Positions 30,014 to 37,179 of a stretch of DNA of 37,179 bases are shown here, one piece after another; the first letter of the stretch is position 1, and each line of letters opens with the position of its first letter. The notes below the pieces were generated by a model, which was not told the origin of the DNA, ran no database searches, and saw only the letters and a program-made list of their open reading frames with translations. Made by a program: the position numbers and the translations under genes. The stretch is from Bacteroidota bacterium. Its GTDB lineage: Bacteria > Bacteroidota > Bacteroidia > Palsa-948. Location: the NCBI GenBank assembly GCA_004297845.1, contig SCSP01000011.1:1-37179 (forward strand). Reading direction: 5' to 3'.

Positions 30014-32641
30014 TTATTTTTCCCCGGTCGGATTCGGTCTTGCGCCTCCGGCTGCGGCAGGTTTTTTCTGAGGAGGATTCAGTTTCAGAATTTCCAACTG
30101 GGTTTTTTTGGCTTCTGCATCGGACTGTGCTTTTTTTGCCATCTCCTCAGCTTTTTTTGCATCCGCTTCTGCTTTAGCCGCCTCCGCCTTCGCCTTTTCT
30201 GCCGCTGCCATGTCTGCCGCTGCTTTTTTGGAGACAGCCTCTGCTGTTGCTTTATCCGTAGCAGCCTGTGCAGTTTTGGCAATTGCCTCAGCTTTGGCAG
30301 CATCTGCTTTTGCTTTTTCCGCATTCGCAATGTCTGCTGTAGCCTTCTTGATGGCAGCATCCGCTGTTGCTTTTTCGGCATTCATTACTGCTACTTTTGA
30401 AATCGCATCGGCTTTGGCAGCTTCGGCTTTTACTTTTTCAGCAAGAGCAATATCCGCTGCGGCTTTTTTAGATTCGGCATCAAACTTCGATTTTTCCGCA
30501 GAAGCAATCACCGCATCTGATTTTGCCTTTCCTGCAGCCGCAATTGTTTCCTGAGCTTTTAATTTGTCTGCCTCCGCTTTTGCTTTGTCCGCTTCTGCTT
30601 TTGCTTTTATTGCTTCATTCTTTGGTTTTTCAGCTTCCGCTAATTGATTTTTTAAGGTGAGATTAGTTTCCTCTTGCTTGGCTTTGGCTGTTACTGCCGC
30701 TGCTGCTGCCGCTATTGCCTTTTCTTTATCCGCTTCGGCTTTTACCTTGGCAGCTTCCGCCTGTACTGCTGCTGCATCGGACTTGGCTTTGTTTGCTTCG
30801 GCAGTTTTCGCATCCGCATTTGATTTTGCAGCCAGGGCATCGTCTTTCGCTTTTTGCGCTGCGGCAATGGCAGCATTTGCTTTGGCTTTAGTGGCTTCAG
30901 AAGCAGAAATAGTTGCATCGGCTTTCGCTTTATCCGCCTCGGCTTTGGCTTTCACTGCCACTGCCGCTGCCGCTTCTGCATTTGACTTTGCCTTACTGGC
31001 TTCTGCTATTTTAATATCAGCAATGGCTTTCACGCTGTCGGCACGGGCCTGCATCTTCATTGCTTCGTATTTGGCCCTTTCTATTTCGAGCTGCTGTTTT
31101 TCAAGTCCGGCCTCTTTTTTGGCAAGCACCATCATGGAATCCATTTTTGCTTTTTCTTTTTCCACATCAACTACATTAACTTCCTTGATCACTTCCACCG
31201 TGGTTTCGATGGTTTCAACGACCTCCACTTCTTTTTCCACAGTTTTCTGCACTTCCACTACATCCGATACGGTCATTTCCTGCGTGAGTGTAACTACCTG
31301 CCCGGAAACATCAATATTCTCAACCGCAAACCCGCCTCCTTCAATTTTGAATATATCGTAGCTGTTGTTTTCTTCACGAACCGTTGCATAATAACGCGTT
31401 CCTCCTCCGGTGATGTAGAAATTAATGTCATCGCGCGTTGTATTGATAGGAAATCCCATGTTCTGCGGCTGGGTCCAGGTTCCGTTGTCTTTCAATTCAG
31501 AATAAAAAATATCAAATCCTCCCATCCCATCGCGATAGCCGTTGGAAGCGAAAAACAATGTTTTGCCATTGGGATTGATATAAGGAGATGTTTCGCTGAA
31601 ACCGGTGTTGAGAGACGTTCCCAGATTTTTAGGGGATCCCCACTTCGCTCCTGCTTTTACGCATTGATAAATGTCGAAACGCCCTGTTCCTCCTTCGCGG
31701 TCAGAACAGAAATACAAATACTTTCCATCGGCAGAAACCGAAACGCCTGTTTCGTTAGCGCCCGAATTAATTTCCGCAATCGGTTTTGGGCTTCCCCATA
31801 CCTTATCCATGTAACTGCTTACGAAAACATCTGATTGCCCTTTTGTTTCTTTACTGAAATATAGGGTGAGTCCGTCAGCTGAAATATACAGCGGAGTTTC
31901 ATCTTTGTCTGTATTCCATTTGAAAGGAACCGGAGCATCCCATTTCCCGGAAACATCTTTACGTGCGTAATAAATATCCGCGTCAAACTTTCCATTAACC
32001 TTGCTCACCTGTTTGTTGGCATCCTTTACCGCCCTGCGTGAAGCGAAGAACATAACAGAATTATCAACGGTAAGAACCGGATTTGTTTCTGCATAAGAAG
32101 AATTGATGTTCTTGCCCGGATTTTTCATGGTTACATCGCGGGGATTCTTAACCGCATTCTTGGCATTGATGCAGTTGCGTATCTGCCTATCGACTGAAAT
32201 TGGAGGATTACCATTAAATTTATCTTCGTACTGGAAAAATATCCACAGCGCGCTGTCAGGCTGGTTGGAAGCCAGATAGGTTTCGCCCAGAAAATACAGC
32301 GCATCATAAGGTGCATTTTTTTCTGCCACGTTGAAGAAGTCATATTTATCGGTGATCTTCTTAGCTGCTTTCTTTAAATAAGGAAGAGCCTTCGGGGATT
32401 CATCCAGTGAATTATAGTAACACATTCCCATTTTGAAATTGGCATTGGCATTATCGGGCTCTGTAGCCAGCACCTGCTGCCACACAGCCATGGCCGCACT
32501 GAACTGGCCTTTACTTAAAAGCTTGTTTCCGTCTTCCACCAGCGGAGCCAGAGGAGAAACAGGCGCAGTGCAGTTCTTGCCGTCACCCGCAAAGGCGAAT
32601 GATGCTATAATGAGAAGGAAGAAAAGTGGAATGTTTTTCAT
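30014..32641 (-). CDS. TPR/PD40 envelope protein with a long Ala/Lys-rich coiled coil
   Basis: An 875-aa exported protein starting at ATG 32641, where MKNIPLFFLLIIASFAFAGD gives a clear signal peptide. An in-frame ATG at 32752 would bury that peptide and is upstream of the predicted promoter. Residues ~25-140 are TPR-like (AAMAVWQQVLATEPDNANAN), residues ~150-440 a PD40/TolB-like beta propeller with repeats such as SADGLTLYFSKET, SADGKYLYFCSDREGGTGRF and NPNGKTLFFASNGYRDGMGG. Relatives in Bacteroidota gliding and envelope proteins usually end in an OmpA peptidoglycan-binding domain. Here that is replaced by a ~380-residue helix rich in Ala, Lys, Glu and Asp, like TolA, and a short Pro/Gly tail. 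A periplasm-spanning or surface stalk role is inferred. Confidence 0.82.
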   Translation of the reverse strand: MKNIPLFFLLIIASFAFAGDGKNCTAPVSPLAPLVEDGNKLLSKGQFSAAMAVWQQVLATEPDNANANFKMGMCYYNSLDESPKALPYLKKAAKKITDKYDFFNVAEKNAPYDALYFLGETYLASNQPDSALWIFFQYEDKFNGNPPISVDRQIRNCINAKNAVKNPRDVTMKNPGKNINSSYAETNPVLTVDNSVMFFASRRAVKDANKQVSKVNGKFDADIYYARKDVSGKWDAPVPFKWNTDKDETPLYISADGLTLYFSKETKGQSDVFVSSYMDKVWGSPKPIAEINSGANETGVSVSADGKYLYFCSDREGGTGRFDIYQCVKAGAKWGSPKNLGTSLNTGFSETSPYINPNGKTLFFASNGYRDGMGGFDIFYSELKDNGTWTQPQNMGFPINTTRDDINFYITGGGTRYYATVREENNSYDIFKIEGGGFAVENIDVSGQVVTLTQEMTVSDVVEVQKTVEKEVEVVETIETTVEVIKEVNVVDVEKEKAKMDSMMVLAKKEAGLEKQQLEIERAKYEAMKMQARADSVKAIADIKIAEASKAKSNAEAAAAVAVKAKAEADKAKADATISASEATKAKANAAIAAAQKAKDDALAAKSNADAKTAEANKAKSDAAAVQAEAAKVKAEADKEKAIAAAAAAVTAKAKQEETNLTLKNQLAEAEKPKNEAIKAKAEADKAKAEADKLKAQETIAAAGKAKSDAVIASAEKSKFDAESKKAAADIALAEKVKAEAAKADAISKVAVMNAEKATADAAIKKATADIANAEKAKADAAKAEAIAKTAQAATDKATAEAVSKKAAADMAAAEKAKAEAAKAEADAKKAEEMAKKAQSDAEAKKTQLEILKLNPPQKKPAAAGGARPNPTGEK
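30110..31090 (-). repeat. Degenerate in-frame repeat coding the Ala/Lys/Glu coiled coil
   Basis: About 1 kb of low-complexity sequence inside the PD40 protein gene. The encoded protein repeats units such as KAEADKAKADA, AEKAKAEAAKAEA and KAAADIALAEK, with Ala at nearly every second or third position and charged residues between. This repetition makes long antisense open frames (for example on the + strand at 30657-31361), which are not genes. Copies are similar but not identical, so slippage has been followed by drift. Confidence 0.7.
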
Positions 32642-32669
32642 TGGTATGTTTATATACGTGTATAACCGA

Positions 32670-32677
32670 CAAAAGTA
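32670..32677 (-). promoter_or_regulatory. -7 element TACTTTTG of the PD40 protein gene
   Basis: On the minus strand TACTTTTG matches the Bacteroidota -7 consensus TAnnTTTG at every fixed position. It ends 28 bases before the chosen ATG at 32641, giving a leader of about 23 bases. No clear -33 TTTG was found upstream. It supports the start at 32641 over the one at 32752. Confidence 0.55.
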
Positions 32678-32808
32678 AAAAAATACCTTATTAAACACAT
32701 TGATTATTTGTGAAATATTGGGGTTAAAATTGACGTGTTTGGTAAGAATCATTTGCTTACTTTTATGCCCTCATACTAGAACCAAACCAACACATTTTAT
32801 CTATACGA

Positions 32809-35800
32809 ATGAAAAAGATTCTTTGCCTGCTGTTTGTTTTTGTCCTTGCGGGTTGTTTTCAAAAAAGCTATTCTCAATCCGTTGAAGCGGGTTATTACTT
32901 TTCCAATATTCTATGTAGCAGCGGCACTCCCAAAGGCACCGGGTACAATTGGAATGGTCAATTAGGGATAGGCCAATATTCAAGTGAAGTAAATCCTGTT
33001 GCAGCAAGCGGACTGAGTGGAATTATGTCCATCTCTGGCGGTGAATATCATACGCTGGTGCTTAAAAGTGACAGTACCGTTTGGGCCTACGGAGATAACG
33101 GAAACGGGCAATTAGGAGACGGAACATACAACGCTACCACCACCGCTGTTCAGGTGTCGGGCCTTACCGGCATAAAGGCAATATCAGCGGGCGGTCAATT
33201 TTCCCTTGCCTTAAAAAGCAACGGGACTGTATGGGCATGGGGAAATAACGGTGACGGACAATTGGGGGATGGAACATACAACACCTCAAATGTTCCTGTT
33301 CAGGTAAGCGGGCTTACCGGAATTACTGCAATTGGGGCAGGATATTACCATGCACTTGCAGTAAAAAGTCCCGGTACAGTTTGGGCCTGGGGAGCAAATT
33401 GGAACGGGATGCTGGGGGATGGCACCTACGGTGGTTCCAATATACCTGTGCAAGCAATTGGCTTAACGGGAATGACCGCTGTAGCAGGGGGATACGAACA
33501 TTCCCTTGCCTTGAAAAGTGATGGGACTGTATGGGGATTCGGATACAATGGATACGGACAGCTGGGTGATGGAACATACAACACAACAAATTTGGCGGTT
33601 CAAAGTATCATTACCGGTGTTTCACAAATTGCAGCCGGTTCCTATTTTTCGTTAGCAGTTAAAAGCACCGGCACCGCATGGTCATGGGGTGCTAACTGGA
33701 ATGGTGCATTGGGAGATGGAACTACTAATGATAATGAATTCCCAAGTCAGATCAGTGGGCTTTCAACTATTGTCTCCATATCAGGCGGCTACGAACATTC
33801 TTGCGCGGTTGAAAGTGACGGAACATTTTGGGCGTGGGGCGATAACGGGGACGGTCAACTGGGAGACGGAAGCTATGACGACTCGTATGTTCCACTACTG
33901 CTGCGGGATTGCTGCACCGGTTCGCCCGACATTGCTCTTTCCGACACTTGCGTTATTGATACCACAGAGATAGGTGGAAGTTCCCAGTATTTTTTCTACA
34001 TACGTAATTCAGCCTGCGGAATCCTGAATGTGACCAACATTACGAGCAACAATGCTGCATTTACCGCTACACCGAGTGCCGTATCTGTACAGGCATTTGA
34101 CTCTACAATGATTACCGTTACCTATTCTCCAACCATTCTGGGAAATAACCTTGGCACATTGACAATTTTCAACAATGCAAATGACACCACTATGTGTTTG
34201 GCGGGCTATTGCCTTCAGGCACCGCTGATCACTTATTCTCCGGCTTCCTTCAGTGTAACTCTTGGATGCAATACTGCTTCTACTTCTACCCTGACCATTG
34301 GTAATACCGGTTTGGGCATACTTGATTTTGACATTGCGATAGAGGCTTCCGGAACGGGCGCCAGTTTTTATGAGGGGTTTGAAAGTGGAAACATTGCGAC
34401 ATGGACCAACGAAGGAGGCGCTTACACGAAACAGGTGATCACAGCAGCCCCTGCAAACGGAACGTACGATTTTCAGCTGATAGGCGGAAGCAACGGCTGG
34501 CTTGACGGCATCAGCCATTCTTTTGCAGCTTCACAGCCCTCATACATTTCGTTTAAAATAAAATCTGAAGGAGGAAATATGGGCGCAAGCAACGATGTGA
34601 TGATCGGGCAAGCTTCAGATATTTCGGGCAGCGGACCCATTGGTTATTTCTGGGTGGATAACAACAGTTCTACGGTTAATATGTACACGGGGTGGTCTGG
34701 AACGTTAAGCTACCCCGTTGACTATAACACATGGCATAAAATTGAATTCAGAAATATCAACTACAGCACGCATAAGTTTGACTATTATGTTGACGGCAGC
34801 CTGATGATGTTAAACATTTCTTTTGAAAACTCAAACATAAACAGCCTGGATGTTGTTCATCTTTTTTCCTATGATTTTAATACCAGCTATTTTGACGAGA
34901 TTATTTTCGGAGAAGATCCTAACGGCTGGCTCTCGGCAAACCCGACATACAGCACAGTGGCCTCATTCGGTTCAACCAATTTGAATGTAAATTTTAATTC
35001 CAACAATTTCCCTGTCGGGGTTTATTACGGAAATGTTTCGGTTTATTCGAACGACCCTGCCACACCGCAGGTAGTGGTTCCCTGTACACTCACAGTTACG
35101 GGAGACCCGGAAATTGACGTACAGGTTACAGGATGCCCGGCATTCAATACAATCATGGTGGGTGCCACTCACCAGCAGAACTTCCAGATAGACAACATAG
35201 GATGCGACACGCTGCATATTTCAAATGCAACTTCTTCGTCCGGGGAGTTCATAGTCAATTCCTTTCCGACAGCGATCCCGCCTTTTGGTACGAGTACGAT
35301 TACGATAACATTCCAACCAACCGTTGTAGGAAGTCATACTACTACGATCGATGTAAGTAACGATGATAATGGAAGCGAGACATTTTGTTTGCAGGGAGTT
35401 GCCAACCCCGCTCCCACTTTAAGTGTTACCCCTACTTCATTTAACATGACTGCTGCCTGCAGCCAAACCGTAACAAACACACTCACCATAAGTAATCCGG
35501 GAGCAGCAAATCTTACTTATACTGTTTCCGGCTCCGGTTCCACTCCGATTGCGGCATGTGGGGCAAACACAGGCAGCAATTGCTGTAACTATGGAATAAT
35601 GAATGTTCAGTTCAACACCATTAATAATGCTTCGGCAAATGCTACCGTAGGGTATCAAAATTTCACTTCCATAAACACAGTGATCCAGAAATCAGTGCCC
35701 TATCTGCTAACTGTTCAAACAGGATATGCAAACGATTATGTAAATGCATGGATTGACTGGAACAATAACGGCATTTTTGAAGGTTCTGATTTAGTAATGA

Positions 35801-37179
35801 ACAACATGAATGGCGTTCTCAATCACACTGTAAGTGTTACATCTCCGGCAAATGCTGTACTAAGCGCTCCTTTGAGAATGCGGATCGTTTCAAGCTTTTA
35901 TAGCGGTCCTCCTTCCTGTGGCACCACAACTTACGGACAGCATGAAGACTATACCGTTTTTGTTTTAAAGTGGCTTACAGCCGGCCCACCTCTGACAGGA
36001 ACTGTAACACCAACCGGCTCAGTAAATATTCCCGTTACATTCAATGCTGCAGGCTTAACAGTGGGCACCTACACTTCTTCCATTACGGTTAGTTCCAATG
36101 ACCCTCTGAATCCAACTATTCAGATCCCCTGCAGCTTTACCGTTACAGGTACCCCCGATATTGATATAGCAGTGACGGGTTGCCCGAGTTTCAATACCAC
36201 TCTGGTGGGCAATGTTGATAAGGACACCTTCATCGTATCAAATCTTGGCTGCGATACGTTGAACATTACCAGTGTCACTTCTACCGTCTCCCACTTTGTT
36301 ATAAATTCCTATACAACAATGATCCCTCCGTTTTCTACCGGGAAGCTGATCATCTGGTTCCAGCCAACGATTGCAGGCAGTTATACAACCACGATAGATG
36401 TGTTTAACAACGATGCCAATACATCCTTTTGTTTACAGGGTGTTGCCATTCCTCCTCCTACCATCGTTGTAAGTCCTGCTTCGTACAGCGTATCTTTGGG
36501 ATGTAATTCCGTTTCTACTTCCACCTTAACGATCAGCAACACCGGAAGTTCAGATTTGTACTGGAACGGGTTGGTGAATGGATCAGGAGGCGGAGGCAGC
36601 GGCACTCCTCCCACCGGATATTGCTACCCGGGTATGTCTTCCGGAAATGGTTACTCGTATGTCAATAGGGTCACAACAACAGGAGGCCTGACAAATATTA
36701 CCACCATTGTAGATGCAGGATTTACAGGCAATGCGGGTATTGGGGTTAATTATTTTAATACTGTTTCTGCTTCTGAGCTGACCGGGGGAACATTTACAGT
36801 TACCGTTCAGGCAGCAGGCTCCGGCAACAATTCCCATTTTTCCATCTGGATAGATTGGAATCGGAATGCGGCTTTTGACGCGGGGGAACTAATGGTTAAT
36901 AGTGTTGCCTGCGCGAATAACCTTACCAATTTTGCGATAAACGTACCAGTTAATGCAACTACCGGAGCTACGCGAATGCGTATTATTAATTGGGGAGCGA
37001 ACACTTTGTTCGGACCTTGTGATGTAAGTAGCTATTATGGCGAATGTGAAGACTTTTTATTTTATGTCGCACAACTGGGAGTAACCATAGCGCCTACAAC
37101 CGGAACAGTAACACCTACGGGTTCTCAAACTGTTTTGGTAACCTTTAATAGCCAATTTCTGCTGACAGGCGTATATTCC
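32809..37179 (+). CDS. Giant modular secreted lipoprotein: RCC1 repeats plus choice-of-anchor and GEVED-like modules (partial)
   Basis: An open frame of 1457 codons starting at ATG 32809 and still open at the window end. The N-terminus MKKILCLLFVFVLAGCFQKS has a lipobox (LAGC, Cys16), so a lipoprotein is likely. Residues ~45-365 hold RCC1-type blades of about 50 residues with GTVWAWG and GQLGDGT motifs, enough for a seven-bladed propeller. Next come choice-of-anchor D/HYDIN-like beta sandwiches, a concanavalin-like segment (SFYEGFESGNIATWTNEGG, FRNINYSTHKFDYYVDG), and two 349-residue modules, each with a GEVED-type domain (IDWNNNGIFEG...GQHEDYTVFV; IDWNRNAAFDAGE...GECEDFLFYV). Such proteins are usually surface adhesins; a type IX sorting domain may lie beyond the edge. 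Confidence 0.85.
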   Translation, partial: MKKILCLLFVFVLAGCFQKSYSQSVEAGYYFSNILCSSGTPKGTGYNWNGQLGIGQYSSEVNPVAASGLSGIMSISGGEYHTLVLKSDSTVWAYGDNGNGQLGDGTYNATTTAVQVSGLTGIKAISAGGQFSLALKSNGTVWAWGNNGDGQLGDGTYNTSNVPVQVSGLTGITAIGAGYYHALAVKSPGTVWAWGANWNGMLGDGTYGGSNIPVQAIGLTGMTAVAGGYEHSLALKSDGTVWGFGYNGYGQLGDGTYNTTNLAVQSIITGVSQIAAGSYFSLAVKSTGTAWSWGANWNGALGDGTTNDNEFPSQISGLSTIVSISGGYEHSCAVESDGTFWAWGDNGDGQLGDGSYDDSYVPLLLRDCCTGSPDIALSDTCVIDTTEIGGSSQYFFYIRNSACGILNVTNITSNNAAFTATPSAVSVQAFDSTMITVTYSPTILGNNLGTLTIFNNANDTTMCLAGYCLQAPLITYSPASFSVTLGCNTASTSTLTIGNTGLGILDFDIAIEASGTGASFYEGFESGNIATWTNEGGAYTKQVITAAPANGTYDFQLIGGSNGWLDGISHSFAASQPSYISFKIKSEGGNMGASNDVMIGQASDISGSGPIGYFWVDNNSSTVNMYTGWSGTLSYPVDYNTWHKIEFRNINYSTHKFDYYVDGSLMMLNISFENSNINSLDVVHLFSYDFNTSYFDEIIFGEDPNGWLSANPTYSTVASFGSTNLNVNFNSNNFPVGVYYGNVSVYSNDPATPQVVVPCTLTVTGDPEIDVQVTGCPAFNTIMVGATHQQNFQIDNIGCDTLHISNATSSSGEFIVNSFPTAIPPFGTSTITITFQPTVVGSHTTTIDVSNDDNGSETFCLQGVANPAPTLSVTPTSFNMTAACSQTVTNTLTISNPGAANLTYTVSGSGSTPIAACGANTGSNCCNYGIMNVQFNTINNASANATVGYQNFTSINTVIQKSVPYLLTVQTGYANDYVNAWIDWNNNGIFEGSDLVMNNMNGVLNHTVSVTSPANAVLSAPLRMRIVSSFYSGPPSCGTTTYGQHEDYTVFVLKWLTAGPPLTGTVTPTGSVNIPVTFNAAGLTVGTYTSSITVSSNDPLNPTIQIPCSFTVTGTPDIDIAVTGCPSFNTTLVGNVDKDTFIVSNLGCDTLNITSVTSTVSHFVINSYTTMIPPFSTGKLIIWFQPTIAGSYTTTIDVFNNDANTSFCLQGVAIPPPTIVVSPASYSVSLGCNSVSTSTLTISNTGSSDLYWNGLVNGSGGGGSGTPPTGYCYPGMSSGNGYSYVNRVTTTGGLTNITTIVDAGFTGNAGIGVNYFNTVSASELTGGTFTVTVQAAGSGNNSHFSIWIDWNRNAAFDAGELMVNSVACANNLTNFAINVPVNATTGATRMRIINWGANTLFGPCDVSSYYGECEDFLFYVAQLGVTIAPTTGTVTPTGSQTVLVTFNSQFLLTGVYS
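32950..33910 (+). repeat. RCC1-type repeats, ~150-bp period
   Basis: Six full copies and one partial copy of a ~50-codon unit with the pattern GG-Y-H-ALKSDGTVWAWG-N-GQLGDGTY. At DNA level short exact blocks recur, for example GATGGAACATACAACAC near 33265 and again near 33568, which suggests recent duplication or gene conversion between blades. Confidence 0.8.
35104..37179 (+). repeat. Two copies of a 1047-bp (349-codon) module
   Basis: The segment beginning at 35104 (DPEIDVQVTGCPAFNT) recurs at 36151 (TPDIDIAVTGCPSFNT), 1047 bp on. Each copy has the same order: anchor domain, CDTL and FCLQGVA landmarks, a sandwich, then a GEVED-like domain. The second copy runs into the window end, so more may follow. 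Confidence 0.75.

Noticed and set aside
30657-31361. 234-codon open frame on the + strand opposite the PD40 protein gene
   Set aside because: It is Ala/Ser-rich only because it mirrors the repetitive Ala/Lys coding sequence of the other strand; it has no promoter or recognisable domain.
32642-32752. N-terminal extension of the PD40 protein from ATG 32752
   Set aside because: It would put 37 residues before a clear signal peptide, and a perfect -7 element lies at 32670-32677, inside the extension.

Overview
The window looks like chromosomal DNA of a free-living member of the Bacteroidota. The base composition is AT-rich by eye. Ribosome-binding sites are mostly weak, and several promoters carry elements resembling the Bacteroidota -7 motif TAnnTTTG. 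The gene families also fit: a PD40 beta-propeller envelope protein, a long secreted protein built from RCC1, choice-of-anchor and GEVED-like modules, a phosphate-selective porin, and tandem-domain universal stress proteins (USPs). No database search was possible, so the phylum call is inference.

Layout. (1) 1-3472, + strand: the end of a membrane protein, a GH130-type glycoside phosphorylase/hydrolase, and a GT4 glycosyltransferase fused to a second domain, all overlapping. (2) 3469-4293: the first ~77 codons of a D-lactate dehydrogenase, cut off and joined in frame to a small secreted protein. (3) 4329-13416, + strand: a tight operon of PEP synthase, a secreted metal-binding peptide, an SDR dehydrogenase, a Ca2+-ATPase-like pump, a SRPBCC protein, an AMP/thymidine-phosphorylase-family enzyme and a PRPP synthetase. 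(4) 13431-19930, - strand: a phosphate-starvation block in the order porin, pstS, a lone winged helix, a lone frameshifted receiver, pstC, pstA, pstB, phoU. (5) 20279-29934: a stress cluster with four tandem USPs, DUF2267, a CDF metal exporter, a TerB-like protein, DoxX, small unknown proteins, a PAS histidine kinase and a response regulator whose output is a CRP/FNR module. (6) 30014-32641, - strand: a TPR/PD40 envelope protein ending in a long Ala/Lys-rich coiled coil. (7) 32809 to the window end: a giant modular lipoprotein, open at the right edge.

Two regulatory codes can be read from the sequence. First, four promoters in the stress cluster each carry a pair of sites fitting TGAY-N4-RTCA, with starts exactly 22 bp apart. 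They lie before the 145-aa/DUF2267/USP/CDF operon, between the divergent 66-aa/USP/TerB operon and the kinase gene, before the CRP-type response regulator itself, and before DoxX/USP. The recognition helix of the regulator keeps the Glu and Arg expected to read TGA half-sites, so a self-regulating FixL/FixK-like circuit is proposed. Second, pstS and the porin each have four hexamers of TTAACA type at an exact 11-bp period, placed at the same distance from a TTTG-ending -7-like element. This is the pattern expected of a PhoB box.

The most unusual gene arrangement is the PhoB-like regulator. Its DNA-binding half and its receiver half are separate genes in reversed order, joined by an ATGA overlap, with a one-base frameshift in the receiver. 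PstC also carries a PstS-like segment between its first and second membrane helices. No rRNA, tRNA, CRISPR array, insertion sequence or phage gene was seen.
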